Source: Clostridiales bacterium
Lineage (GTDB): Bacteria; Bacillota; Clostridia; Saccharofermentanales; Saccharofermentanaceae
Length of the DNA stretch: 64,000 bases
Assembly (NCBI GenBank): GCA_017962145.1
Contig: JAGCVX010000026.1
Span: 43,966-107,965 of the forward strand
Reading direction: 5' to 3'
Shown here: in pieces, positions 34,880 through 44,082 of the stretch
Layout of the letters: each line of letters starts with the position of its first letter
How positions within the stretch are numbered: position 1 is the first letter of the stretch
Translations under genes and position numbers: made by a program
The notes under the pieces: generated by a model
Told to the model about the DNA's origin: nothing
The model's database searches: none
What the model saw: only the letters and a program-made list of their open reading frames with translations

Positions 34880-36088
34880 TTAAGCTGCTTTTCCCTGCTT
34901 GATCTTCTTGATGACGATGGCGATCATAACGAAGGCCAGACCGTAGAGGACCTGTACGCCCAGTGCGGAGAAGATCGTTTCCGCGTTGCAGGTGTAGTTC
35001 ATGCCGGATCCTGCATAGATCGTGTTGAGGACTTTACCTGTCCAGAAGAACGGCAGGATGTGTGCGAAGTTCTGTACCGAAGAGCTCAGGACGTAGAACG
35101 GTACAAAGATACCGCAGAGGAAGCACATCGAAAGACCAAAGGTGTTGCTGATCAGGTTCAGGGAACTGACGTTGAGGTTGAAGTTCGAGATCATCAGCGT
35201 GAAACCGCAGAGGTAGAAAGCGGTGGTGATCAGATTCAAAACGACAGCCCATCCGTAGTTTTTCATCATGTCGCTGGAGCCTGCATAAAGGAAGCTGAAG
35301 ATGGTGAAGAACAGAACGAGTACTGTGGCAAATGTCATCAGGCCAGCCATCTGTACCCAGGTATAGTGTCCGGGCTTTACCGGAGAAGCTCCGATACGAT
35401 TTGCGATATTCTTCTTGTTGGCGGAGATGATGGTCGCGCCAACTGTGCAGCAAAGGATGCAGAGTGAAGAATATGTGAAGTACAGAAGGATCATGTAGAG
35501 TGCATACTCATTCGCATTTGTACGCGTTGTCGCCTTATCCTTGATGACTGCTTCGAATTTTACTTCAGAGGAAGACATCTCCAGAGATTTTTCGACAGAT
35601 GCTTTTGCATCCAGGCCCATCGCACGATAGCTGCGATAGAGATTGATAAAAGCATCTACATCGCTGACGAAGCTGAAGGTTTTACCCGAGACCTGGCTGT
35701 GGGAATTGTAGTCGACAGAGACTTCTTCTCCCGCATCGATCTTCTCCTGGAATCCTTCCGGTACTTCAATAAAGTAATCGGCTACATTGAAGTAGAGAAT
35801 GTCATTGATAGACTCTTCGGAAGACTTTGTGTCGTCTTCTACAGAACCATAGGATTTCAGAAGATCACGAAGACCATTGCTCAACTCGCTGTTGTCATTA
35901 TCTCTGTAGAGTACACCCAGGTTTTTGTAGTCTGCACTTCTCTCTGTCGCATTGGTGCTGTTCTTATCGATCTGAAACGGAGCGGACCAGATCATGCAGA
36001 GTGCGAATACGATCATGATACCTGTATACAGGGAAATCGAAAAACGATTTGCGTTGATTAACTTGAAGAAATTCTTATATAGCTGCAT
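34880..36088 (-). CDS. ABC-2 type transporter permease
   Basis: 402 aa. One N-terminal helix (about 18-35), a large extracytoplasmic domain (about 50-190), then five helices from about 200 to 395, ending KKIKQGKAA. This is the layout of ABC2_membrane_3 exporters. GTAGATIISANKK- and FGLSMCFLCGIFVP-like phrases fit the family. AAGGAG precedes the ATG, which overlaps the previous permease gene by 14 nt. With the second permease it forms a likely heterodimeric exporter. Substrate unknown; neighbouring NarL-type regulators suggest stress-induced expression. Confidence 0.86.
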   Translation of the reverse strand: MQLYKNFFKLINANRFSISLYTGIMIVFALCMIWSAPFQIDKNSTNATERSADYKNLGVLYRDNDNSELSNGLRDLLKSYGSVEDDTKSSEESINDILYFNVADYFIEVPEGFQEKIDAGEEVSVDYNSHSQVSGKTFSFVSDVDAFINLYRSYRAMGLDAKASVEKSLEMSSSEVKFEAVIKDKATTRTNANEYALYMILLYFTYSSLCILCCTVGATIISANKKNIANRIGASPVKPGHYTWVQMAGLMTFATVLVLFFTIFSFLYAGSSDMMKNYGWAVVLNLITTAFYLCGFTLMISNFNLNVSSLNLISNTFGLSMCFLCGIFVPFYVLSSSVQNFAHILPFFWTGKVLNTIYAGSGMNYTCNAETIFSALGVQVLYGLAFVMIAIVIKKIKQGKAA

Positions 36089-37265
36089 ACTTTTCTCTCC
36101 TTAATTTCAGGATTGCGATCGTCAGGAAAACCACTGTGGCAACTGCGATCTTGATCATATTCATCCAGAAACCCGTAAGCGTCGGATAGTGAACCAGGCG
36201 GTAGAAGGCAAAGTTCATAATCGTGGCCGGGTTGATCCTGTTGAGGATGGGGCAGTACTTTTCAAAAAGGCCCGGGATGACCATGATCATCTCACCACTG
36301 AAGAATACCGAGAGCATGATGACACCGGTTGCTTTTCCTTCGCGCTGGTTCTGCTCGCCCTTGGTAAAGAGGCCGATGATGCTTCCCAGACTCATGGAGA
36401 AAAGGTTGCCGAGAAGTACGAAGATGATCAACTCGAACACGCGACCGTTCAGGGCGATCCCGAAAATCTTGTTCAGTGCGAACAGATGGAAATACGTGAT
36501 CGCACAAGCTACGGAGTATCTCGCCATAAAGGCGGAAAGAAGGATCTTCCACTTTTTCTTCGGCGATACGGAAGTTCTCATGGCATATCCGCTCAGGTTT
36601 CCCTGGATATCGAATACGGTATTGACTCCGGATGTAGCATTAAAGAACATGCCCATAACTATGGTAGAAAAGAAATACCAGTTGTATACGTTTGCGGAAG
36701 CACCGTCCTTATCGAGCAATGCCGTCTTTGCTTTCATAAACGAGACGGATTCCGTCATCGTTTCCATCACCTGAGGAAGTTTGTCCGGTGCGGTCATGGC
36801 CGCATCTTTCACGAGAGCGTAATTCTTTCTGTAAGATTCCACTACACTTCTTGCAACCATCAGGGTCGTCATGGCCGGATCATCATCGACCTTTACATCG
36901 ATCTTCTCGTTCTCGCCATCTACGATGAACAGGATCTCGATCTTGTTGTCTAAGATCTTCTGCTCGCCGTCTTCGACGGAATCTACCGGGATCAGTGTCA
37001 TGATCTCGTGGTTATAACCCAGAGCACTTTCCTTTACGTATTCCGGATCTGCGAGGTTGTTGATCAGGGTTTCAAACTCTTCCGCATACACACCTTCGGA
37101 CTTGATAATGAGTGCGGTGTTTACAGGCTGAAAGTCGATCTCGCCTTGCGAAGCGCTTTTAAATGTCGTCGTGAAGCAAAGCATCAGGATCAGCGGGAAC
37201 GCCAGTGACCAGAAGATAAATCCTTTGTCGCGAAGTGCTTTGCGCAGATAATAGGTAAACATCAT
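36075..37265 (-). CDS. ABC-2 type transporter permease
   Basis: 396 aa. The N-terminal helix (about 18-36) starts MMFTYYLRKALRDKGFIFWSLAFPLILMLCF, a typical ABC-2 exporter start. An outside domain spans about 40-195, followed by five helices (about 200-390) and a basic end LRREKYAAI. It has the same architecture as the next gene, its likely partner. AGGAGG is upstream; the first two codons are both ATG. 15 bp after the ATPase gene. Confidence 0.86.
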   Translation of the reverse strand: MMFTYYLRKALRDKGFIFWSLAFPLILMLCFTTTFKSASQGEIDFQPVNTALIIKSEGVYAEEFETLINNLADPEYVKESALGYNHEIMTLIPVDSVEDGEQKILDNKIEILFIVDGENEKIDVKVDDDPAMTTLMVARSVVESYRKNYALVKDAAMTAPDKLPQVMETMTESVSFMKAKTALLDKDGASANVYNWYFFSTIVMGMFFNATSGVNTVFDIQGNLSGYAMRTSVSPKKKWKILLSAFMARYSVACAITYFHLFALNKIFGIALNGRVFELIIFVLLGNLFSMSLGSIIGLFTKGEQNQREGKATGVIMLSVFFSGEMIMVIPGLFEKYCPILNRINPATIMNFAFYRLVHYPTLTGFWMNMIKIAVATVVFLTIAILKLRREKYAAI

Positions 37266-37280
37266 TTTCCTGTCCTCCTG

Positions 37281-38219
37281 TCAATCGTCGCGAAGCTCTT
37301 TGCCTGTCAGCTCCAGGAACACATCGTTCAAGGTAGGCTGCTCGGAATAGACGTTCTTCATGCGGTAACCCTTTTCTTCCAGGACCTTGATGACCTCGAC
37401 CACGTTATTGCCTTTGCCGGCTTCGATCTTGAGGTGCTTGCCATCGTAATCCACGTTGAAGATATTCTCGAGTTTTCTGATCTTATCGAGATCCTCATCG
37501 GAAATACCCTTGGCTTCGATCTTGATCATCTCACTCTTCTTGATCATGCTCTTGAGCTTATCCACCGAGCCTTCTGCGATGAGCTGGCCCTTGTCGATGA
37601 TGATGATGCGGTCTGCCAGCTGCTCTACTTCTTCCATGTAGTGGGAAGTGTAAATGATCGTGGCGCCTTCTTCACGGAGCTGCTCGATACCTTCGAGGAT
37701 CTTGTTTCGGCTCTGCGGGTCGACCGCGACAGTCGGCTCATCGAAGAAGATGATCTTCGGCTTATGTGCGATACCGCACGCGATATTCAGTCTTCTCTTT
37801 AAACCACCGGAGAGCTTCTTCGGACGGAACTTTTTGAAGTCGTTGAGTTCAACAAAATCGATCGCGTCCTGAACCATTTTCTTTCTCTGGGCTTTGTCCT
37901 TGATATAAAGTCCGCAGAAGAAATCGATGTTCTCATAAACGTTGAGTTCTTCGAAAACGGAGACTTCCTGAGGAACTACACCGATCTGGCTTTTCAGATC
38001 GTAGGCCTTCGGTGTCATCTCTTTTCCCAGGATCGAGATCGAACCTTTATCGAACTCCAGGAGGGATAAGATGCAGTTGATGGTCGTTGACTTACCGGAA
38101 CCGTTCGGACCCAGAAGACCGAGGATCTCTCCCTCGTTGACCGTCATGCTGAAATTATCCACGGCGATCAGTTCTTTATAACGCTTGACTAAACCATCTA
38201 CTTTAATAATCTCACTCAT
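37281..38219 (-). CDS. ABC transporter ATP-binding protein (ABC-2 exporter)
   Basis: 312 aa. Walker A GPNGSGKST at about residue 37, Q-loop VVPQEVSVFEEL, signature LSGGLKRRLNIACGIAH, Walker B IIFFDEPTVAVDP, and a switch histidine in YTSHYMEEVE. The C-terminal about 75 residues carry the DUF4162-like tail usual in drug/polymer exporters. It heads the operon with two permeases. GAGGT precedes the ATG. Confidence 0.93.
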   Translation of the reverse strand: MSEIIKVDGLVKRYKELIAVDNFSMTVNEGEILGLLGPNGSGKSTTINCILSLLEFDKGSISILGKEMTPKAYDLKSQIGVVPQEVSVFEELNVYENIDFFCGLYIKDKAQRKKMVQDAIDFVELNDFKKFRPKKLSGGLKRRLNIACGIAHKPKIIFFDEPTVAVDPQSRNKILEGIEQLREEGATIIYTSHYMEEVEQLADRIIIIDKGQLIAEGSVDKLKSMIKKSEMIKIEAKGISDEDLDKIRKLENIFNVDYDGKHLKIEAGKGNNVVEVIKVLEEKGYRMKNVYSEQPTLNDVFLELTGKELRDD

Positions 38220-38335
38220 TTTCGTGACCTCATTTCTTTCGTACTCGGGAAGATCTCATCACTTCCCGCTCTCTTCATGACACCATTATTCCATAACGGG
38301 ATTTCTGCCGTTAGTGAACAGCATCACGATCCGAT

Positions 38336-38349
38336 ATGACAAATGTCAT
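38336..38349. promoter_or_regulatory. candidate operator upstream of the ABC-2 operon
   Basis: Perfect palindrome ATGACA-AA-TGTCAT about 117 bp upstream of the ATPase start. It is of the size and symmetry used by NarL/LiaR-type regulators, but only this one copy was found and the adjacent regulator's motif is unknown. Confidence 0.35.
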
Positions 38350-38404
38350 GACAAGAAAGTATGCGTCATTTCAAGAATATGAGATAGGAAAAAAATCTAT
38401 ATAC

Positions 38405-39298
38405 TTACCAGGAAATCTCGCAGGACTTTTCGATAAATACGCCGTCCTCTTCTTTTGCGAGCGCACGGATATCGTACGCGCCTTTTTCAAGAAGTTCACG
38501 CTTGGTATTTTCCCCACTTGCGGTCTCTTGGATGATGAACGCGCAGCGGCTGTCCGGGACATATCCTTCTTCGGGAAATGAATCGGCGGTAAATTCCGAT
38601 ACATTTATGCATGCGCCGTCTGCATCATATTCCATCACGCAGATCTGATCCGGAAGTTTTCCCGTAAGGAAACGGAAGACCAGCTCACACGTATACTCTT
38701 TATAACTATTTCCGTCTTCACATCTGACGTTGGCGTTATATGTGATGTAACTGTCTCCTCCGGCCTGCATGGACGACATGTCAGAAGGTGCGACCGTCTC
38801 GCCGTCGAGACGCGCATATACCTGCCCGTCGGCTTTCTGGTATACCGTGTTGACCGTGCAAAGAACCGAATCATCAACCATCTGAAGATTCGCTTCAAAG
38901 TGGAAGAATTCTTCTTTTGAATCATTGTCTAAGAGACGGATATCGTATCTGGAAGAGGCATTACTCAGCTGCGGATCCACATGAAGATAATTGCAGTCAT
39001 TCTCCAGATATTCATAGATGCCGTATGCCCGGTCGATGTCGAAAACATAGTCCGGATAAGAAGGCGTCCCGTCCTGAGGATCCACTTCTACTCTTCTTGC
39101 GAAAACCGTGCCGTCGTCTTCTTTGGAAAATGCACCGGCGTCCGAGCGTAAGATCAGATACCCGATCGGGCGATCCGGTTCCACACTTCCTGTTTCTTCA
39201 TTATCGTTTGTGCTCGGCGTAAAGACTCCGGTCATGCCTAAAGTAAAAGCCGCAGCAACCAGTATAGCCAGTACAATAAGTGCAGTCTTAATCTTCAT
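38405..39298 (-). CDS. putative exported protein of unknown function
   Basis: 297 aa from the ATG at 39298 (MKIKTALIVLAILVAAAF) with GGAGG upstream; an earlier ATG at 39322 lies inside the regulator gene and is not preferred. One N-terminal hydrophobic segment (about 4-22) acts as signal or anchor. The rest is hydrophilic, beta-rich, acidic, with tidy phrases such as RYDIRLLDND and NVRCEDGNSYKEYTCELVF. No known domain seen. It overlaps the XRE gene by 11 nt, so it is part of that module. Confidence 0.6.
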   Translation of the reverse strand: MKIKTALIVLAILVAAAFTLGMTGVFTPSTNDNEETGSVEPDRPIGYLILRSDAGAFSKEDDGTVFARRVEVDPQDGTPSYPDYVFDIDRAYGIYEYLENDCNYLHVDPQLSNASSRYDIRLLDNDSKEEFFHFEANLQMVDDSVLCTVNTVYQKADGQVYARLDGETVAPSDMSSMQAGGDSYITYNANVRCEDGNSYKEYTCELVFRFLTGKLPDQICVMEYDADGACINVSEFTADSFPEEGYVPDSRCAFIIQETASGENTKRELLEKGAYDIRALAKEEDGVFIEKSCEISW

Positions 39299-39515
39299 CT
39301 TCTTCCTCCAGATTCCCGTCAAATTTCAGTATGTCGCCCACATCGCAGTCGAGATAGTAACAGATCTTGTTGACTGTCCCGAAACGGATACCTTTCGCCT
39401 TTCCGCTACGTAAGATGGAAAGGTTCGCCTCCGTAATGCCGATCAGGGCGCAAAGCTCCTTTGACGTCATGTTTCTCTTTTTCAATACATCTTCGAGGTA
39501 TACTCGTATGGCCAT
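39288..39515 (-). CDS. small XRE-family regulator (YozG-like)
   Basis: 75 aa, almost entirely one helix-turn-helix: VYLEDVLKKRNMTSKELCALIGITEANLSILRSGKAKGIRFGTVNKICYYLDCDVGDIL, read in pieces. The acidic tail is EEEDED. This is the YozG type, usually encoded beside a multi-pass membrane protein, as here. It probably binds the dyad at 40521-40575 and so represses its own operon. AAGGT precedes the ATG. Confidence 0.85.
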   Translation of the reverse strand: MAIRVYLEDVLKKRNMTSKELCALIGITEANLSILRSGKAKGIRFGTVNKICYYLDCDVGDILKFDGNLEEEDED

Positions 39516-39542
39516 ACTTCTTACCTTCTTATTTCTGTCATG

Positions 39543-40502
39543 TTATACGAATAGATCGTTGTCATCCTTGAGTTTCTTATTTTCCGTGAGCAGATTACAT
39601 ACCAGAACCGAAACCACGACAAACGCGCAGCTGAGGACCGGGATCTCGGTTACGATGCGGATATTGCTCATATTCTTCATGCATACGATCTGCAGAAGGT
39701 TATATCCCACCGTCAGAAGGAGTGTCACCTCCAAAAGGATGCAGCTGATGCGGCGCACGTAGGAAGCAGATTCCTTCAGTCCGCTCTGTTCCTTACTCAT
39801 AAAGATCAGTGACAATCGGAAAAGAAGGACCGCGATAATCGTCTCAAGGATATAAGGAACGACGGTCTTAAGAAGCTTAAAACCCATTACGAAAGACTCG
39901 ATTCCGGAAGTGCTTTCCGAAGAGGATTCTTTCACCAGGGCGCCGAGTGAGAATGCGCCAAGCGCAACAGCAAGGATCCCAAGGAAAACCATCAGAGCGG
40001 AAAAGCCGCGTACCAGACCACGTGTATCCTTCGAAGAAAGAAGTCTTGTGGCTGTACATGCAAGGCATAAAAGGATCACTGACCAAAGAAGGATGCTGAC
40101 CGCCTGATGCATAATGTACGGATTATTCCGGAATACTTCGGGAAGATACTTCACAGGATTGATCATCAGATAAAATCCTGCGCCCAGCATCACGCCCAGA
40201 AAGACAAGCGAGATCATCTCGGGAATGCTCTTCTTCCCGCCCATATTTGTAAATGCATAAACGATCGGAAGGAAAGAAATACAGGCAAGGATCGCCATAG
40301 CGGCGCCGGATCCGATCGCCCCCTTATGGCTCAGCAGCTTAATGCCGGAAGCGATCTGCGCGAAAGGCACTGTCGCCACATCAAATGAGATACTGTCAAA
40401 AAGCGATGTGCAGGCACAGATCACGCCCAAAACAACGGCCTCGACCACTAAAACGAAGATAAAAGCAATGATCTTGTTTTTTATTTTGGAATCCCTGGAC
40501 AT
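39543..40502 (-). CDS. multi-pass membrane protein in an XRE module
   Basis: 319 aa from ATG 40502 (MSRDSKIKNK), with GGAGG 5 nt upstream; an ATG at 40571 would lie in the promoter dyad and is rejected. About eight hydrophobic segments cover the whole protein. The C-terminal part (ESASYVRRISCILLEVTLLL) and the YozG-like partner recall the DUF2975/YoaS type membrane proteins of Bacillus, but it is twice as long. No transporter motif is seen. First gene of a three-gene operon. Confidence 0.6.
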   Translation of the reverse strand: MSRDSKIKNKIIAFIFVLVVEAVVLGVICACTSLFDSISFDVATVPFAQIASGIKLLSHKGAIGSGAAMAILACISFLPIVYAFTNMGGKKSIPEMISLVFLGVMLGAGFYLMINPVKYLPEVFRNNPYIMHQAVSILLWSVILLCLACTATRLLSSKDTRGLVRGFSALMVFLGILAVALGAFSLGALVKESSSESTSGIESFVMGFKLLKTVVPYILETIIAVLLFRLSLIFMSKEQSGLKESASYVRRISCILLEVTLLLTVGYNLLQIVCMKNMSNIRIVTEIPVLSCAFVVVSVLVCNLLTENKKLKDDNDLFV

Positions 40503-40520
40503 AAAAACCTCCGAAAGGAA

Positions 40521-40575
40521 ATTATTGTTTTTCGATAATTCGAGTATAGAATTGAAATTATCGTTTGTCAATAAT
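40521..40575 (-). promoter_or_regulatory. promoter embedded in a bipartite inverted repeat
   Basis: A consensus promoter TTGACA (40571-40566), 17-bp spacer, TATACT (40548-40543) on the minus strand. Two half-sites ATTATTG-N5-CGATAATT and AATTATCG-N5-CAATAAT form an inverted repeat around it, spanning the -35 and the region downstream of the -10. This is the layout of an autoregulated repressor site, probably for the XRE regulator of this operon. Confidence 0.75.
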
Positions 40576-40617
40576 TTTCTTTCGGAGTATTTCGACTTTT
40601 TTAAATTCTCTTCAAGG

Positions 40618-41082
40618 TCAGTTTTCCAGCGACATCACATAGATCTGGCACGGATTGGCTTCATCCCAAAGCATCGGGAACACTTCAAGTTCCTTAAAGC
40701 CGACCGCCTGATAAAAGCGGTTCGTCCGGTCATAATCTTCATACATGCCCATCTTCACGGTCTTGACCTGCATGAAGCTGTAGCCGTCTTTCTGCGCATT
40801 CTTCTTCGCCACTTCAAAAAGTGCGCGTCCGAGTCCGTTTCTGTGGTACTCTTTCAGAACACCCATTACAGCCAGTTCCACCGTATCTTTTCCCGTCTCT
40901 TTCAGATACAGGAAACCGGCAGCCCGCTCGCCGTCTATTGCCGCAAAAAAAGCCTTATCGACGCTGTCTGCGATGTAGCCTTCGCGGCTCTCTTTTACTT
41001 CAAACCACTCAGGAAGTGCCTCGAGCACTTCTCTTGTTATCTTCTTTTTCTGTTCTGCATCAAAAATCTGTTTTACGTCCAT
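40618..41082 (-). CDS. GNAT-family N-acetyltransferase
   Basis: 154 aa. Acetyl-CoA-binding motif A is clear: VELAVMGVLKEYHRNGLGRALFEVAKKNA (Arg/Gln-x-x-Gly-x-Gly/Ala-like RNGLG), followed by FMQVKTVKM and NRFYQAVGF. An acetyl group would be moved to an unknown amine. AAAGGAG lies 5 nt before the ATG. It stands alone between the XRE module and the GH114-like gene. Confidence 0.88.
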   Translation of the reverse strand: MDVKQIFDAEQKKKITREVLEALPEWFEVKESREGYIADSVDKAFFAAIDGERAAGFLYLKETGKDTVELAVMGVLKEYHRNGLGRALFEVAKKNAQKDGYSFMQVKTVKMGMYEDYDRTNRFYQAVGFKELEVFPMLWDEANPCQIYVMSLEN

Positions 41083-41161
41083 GTTTTCTCCTTTAATCTG
41101 ATGTCCGATCTTATCTTAGCACAGCCAAATCATTTGCGAGTATCTTGTTAGTATAGACGCC

Positions 41162-42049
41162 TCACGCGCCGAGCTCGAGCGTATCCGAAAGATAGTAATA
41201 AAATCCATGCTCACTGCAGTATTCTTTTATCTTTTTCTCGATCGACGGATCCTGCGAATACTCCAGAAGGAAGATCTTCGCACCTTCTTTTGCATACCTT
41301 TCGACATAGTCTTGAAAGTATGCCATATCTTCGTCATCCTCGTCTCGTGCGCCGAGAAATCCGCTTTCAAAATCGATCCTCGTCAGAACCGTTTCCTGGT
41401 TGATCCCCGTGATGACATCGGACCACTTCCCTAAGTTTTCCGTATATGCGTCTAAAAATGCATCGCCGCCGTTGATAATGACGTCTTTTCCGGTTCCGAT
41501 CAGGCCTTTCATGATGACCGCCAAGCCTTCTAAGATAGCATCCGTTTCGTAGTTATAGTACACATCGCAGTTATCTACAAAGAACCCGTCGATGCCTTTT
41601 CCCAGAAGTTCCGGCGCAAGCTGTTCGAGGATAAAATCCTGCCAGATCTCACTTGATACATCGACCCACTTTTCTTCTTCCCAGTTTTCGTAGTCCCCCA
41701 GCGTCAGATCCACATACTCATCGTAGTAGGGACGGAAATCCTCGATAGATCCCACGTTGATATAACTATAGACGACATGGCTTTCATCCTGAAACGCTTC
41801 GATCTCCTCTTTGGAAAAATACTGCGCGTCGATAACGATGATGTTATAGTCCGAAAACTGCTGAAGATCGTCCTCCACACTCAGAAAAACACCATATTTC
41901 AGCTCGTCGGAATTCTTTTCCAAATGCACTTCCGACTCGTCTTTTACCTTCTTTTTCTTTGTAGATTCATTTCCCGCAGTATTGCCGCAGGCTGTAATAC
42001 CAAGTAACATGACCAGACTGAAAAGTCCTGCCACGAAGCGATGTTTCAT
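41162..42049 (-). CDS. GH114-like lipoprotein (endo-alpha-1,4-polygalactosaminidase family)
   Basis: 295 aa from ATG 42049 (MKHRFVAGLFSLVMLLGITAC). AAGGAG is upstream; ATG 42070 is rejected. Lipoprotein signal with lipobox ITAC, Cys about 21. The catalytic domain has the TIM-barrel landmarks of GH114: IIVIDAQYF, VVYSYINVGSIEDFRPYYDEY, KGIDGFFVDNCDVYYN (acidic residue at the end of strand 4) and VIINGGDAF. The known activity of the family is hydrolysis of alpha-1,4-linked galactosamine polymers. It lies 17 bp after nadE and is co-transcribed. Confidence 0.83.
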   Translation of the reverse strand: MKHRFVAGLFSLVMLLGITACGNTAGNESTKKKKVKDESEVHLEKNSDELKYGVFLSVEDDLQQFSDYNIIVIDAQYFSKEEIEAFQDESHVVYSYINVGSIEDFRPYYDEYVDLTLGDYENWEEEKWVDVSSEIWQDFILEQLAPELLGKGIDGFFVDNCDVYYNYETDAILEGLAVIMKGLIGTGKDVIINGGDAFLDAYTENLGKWSDVITGINQETVLTRIDFESGFLGARDEDDEDMAYFQDYVERYAKEGAKIFLLEYSQDPSIEKKIKEYCSEHGFYYYLSDTLELGA

Positions 42050-42066
42050 ATTCTTCTCCTTTTCGG

Positions 42067-44013
42067 TCAAGGATTCTGCTCTAAATCAGAAAGCCATAGC
42101 GCAACCGTTGCGTCACTGGGCATCCGCCAGTCGCCTCGGGGCGACAGCGAGACGGAACCGACCTTCGGACCGTCCGGAAGACAGCTTCGTTTAAACTGCT
42201 GCGTGAAGAAACGCTTAAAGAATTTTCCGGCCGCATCCACGACTTCTTTCTGACTCAGCTCCGGATATGCACGCATCGCATAAGATGCAGAGCGCGAGGG
42301 CTCAAAGCCATAGCGGAGCGTATAGAAAAGGAAGAAATCGTTAAGATCATACTTTCCGATCTTCTCTTCTGTTTTCTGCGCGATCTTTCCGTCTTCACTC
42401 GGCGTCAGCTCCGGCGTGATCGGTGTGTCGCAGATCGAAAGCAGCACGTCTTTCAGTTCTTCGTTTTGGCACATCATGGCATAGGACTTGCAGATAAAAC
42501 GCACCAGAGTCTTCGGCACGGATGCATTTACCGCATACATCGACATGTGGTCGCCGTTATAGGTGCACCAGCCGAGCGCGAGCTCCGACAGATCGCCGGT
42601 ACCGACCACGAGACCGCCACGCATATTGGCCGCATCCATGAGGATATAGGTACGCATGCGGGCCTGTGCATTTTCATAGGTGATATCGCCCTCTCCCTGA
42701 TACGTCAGTTCGTGCCCAAGCTGCGAAAGATGCAGACGCACGCCTTCCCCGATCGGCACTTCAAATGTCTCGTCCGCAAGGATCTTCATGAGACATGTCG
42801 CATTGTTATAGGTGTGCTCGGAGGTATTGCCTTCGCTCGGAAGCGTATACGCAAGGATCCGGATATCCGGGACGATTTTTCTGGCTTCGGCGCAGACCAG
42901 AAGAGCCAGCGTCGAGTCGAGACCTCCGGAAATGCCGATCACCAGATTCTTTATACCTGTCGCACGAACACGCGTAGCCAGACCATTTGCCTGGATCTGC
43001 AAGATCTTTCTGCAGCGCGCGTCACGAACGTCATCACCTGCCGGCACAAACGGGTTGCGCGCGATCGGATACTCGAATTTTTTCAGCAGAGCCGCCAATC
43101 CTGGGATGTCGACCTCATCTTCGCCTACTGCCTGGATCCGGACAGAAACGCGTCGATAAGAAAGATCATTTTCGAAAGTATTCTGTCTTCTTCGATCGTG
43201 CATGATGCTTCCCAGGTCGATGAGAGCACGCTGTACATGCGGATACTCGGGGAAGATCGATTCTCCGCGAAGACTTCCGCTCTGCGAAAGGATCGTATGC
43301 CCCGAGAAGACCAGATCGGTACTGCTTTCGTCCGTGCCGGAAGAAACATAGATATAGGCACAGTAACATGCGCCGCTCTGCTGGCGTACAAGGTGGTTTC
43401 TATATTCTTCTTTTCCGATGATCTCATCGGATGTGGAAAGGTTTGCGATGATATTCGCGCCGGCAAGACATGCATGTGTACTGGGCTTATCGGGGATCCA
43501 GAGATCCTCGCAGATCTCGGCTCCGAGAACGGCCCCGGTATTTTTATCTTCTGCAAGAAGATCGACACCGAAAGGAATCTCCTCTCCGTTTAAGAAGATG
43601 GTCTTCCCCTTCACTTTTTTACCGGATGTGAACCAGCGGCATTCATAAAACTCCGAATAATTCGGTACATAGGATTTCGGGATCAGCGCTTTTACCGACC
43701 CTTCAGAAAGAATCGCCGCACAGTTATAAAGCGCATTGTCATATCGGATCGGCACGCCCACGACCGCGGTCACTCCGCTTGCCGAAGTCGCACTCGCGAT
43801 CTGAAACAGTGCATTTTCCGAAGCTTGCAAAAGCAGGTCACTTCCGAAAAGATCCGCACATGTATAGCCCGTTATGGAAAGTTCGGGAAAAACGAGGACA
43901 CCACAGTCGGCCTGCTCTTTGATGGCCTTTATGATCTCCTGCGTGTTATAACTGACATCGCCCACTTTCATGTGCGGGACCACACCCGCCACAGCGATCA
44001 GATGATTTTTCAT
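42067..44013 (-). CDS. nadE: glutamine-dependent NAD+ synthase
   Basis: 648 aa; last step of NAD synthesis, amidating nicotinate adenine dinucleotide with glutamine as nitrogen source. N-terminal nitrilase-type glutaminase (about 1-290) with Glu in VFPELSITGY, Lys in IPKSYVPNYSEF and the catalytic Cys in GAEICEDLW (about residue 167). C-terminal ATP-pyrophosphatase domain with the P-loop GISGGLDSTLALL (about 370) and the GTGDLSELALGWCTYNGDH motif. Length is typical for the large glutamine-using form. The ATG has AAAGGTG upstream. Confidence 0.96.
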   Translation of the reverse strand: MKNHLIAVAGVVPHMKVGDVSYNTQEIIKAIKEQADCGVLVFPELSITGYTCADLFGSDLLLQASENALFQIASATSASGVTAVVGVPIRYDNALYNCAAILSEGSVKALIPKSYVPNYSEFYECRWFTSGKKVKGKTIFLNGEEIPFGVDLLAEDKNTGAVLGAEICEDLWIPDKPSTHACLAGANIIANLSTSDEIIGKEEYRNHLVRQQSGACYCAYIYVSSGTDESSTDLVFSGHTILSQSGSLRGESIFPEYPHVQRALIDLGSIMHDRRRQNTFENDLSYRRVSVRIQAVGEDEVDIPGLAALLKKFEYPIARNPFVPAGDDVRDARCRKILQIQANGLATRVRATGIKNLVIGISGGLDSTLALLVCAEARKIVPDIRILAYTLPSEGNTSEHTYNNATCLMKILADETFEVPIGEGVRLHLSQLGHELTYQGEGDITYENAQARMRTYILMDAANMRGGLVVGTGDLSELALGWCTYNGDHMSMYAVNASVPKTLVRFICKSYAMMCQNEELKDVLLSICDTPITPELTPSEDGKIAQKTEEKIGKYDLNDFFLFYTLRYGFEPSRSASYAMRAYPELSQKEVVDAAGKFFKRFFTQQFKRSCLPDGPKVGSVSLSPRGDWRMPSDATVALWLSDLEQNP

Positions 44014-44082
44014 ATCCCATCACACCTTTCTCTGTACGATATAGTATCACAAGAAGAAAGAAAGTGCGCGCAGAAAAAGAGC

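Noticed and set aside
38371..38604. 77-codon frame on the minus strand
   Set aside because: It overlaps the exported-protein gene in another frame and has no ribosome site.
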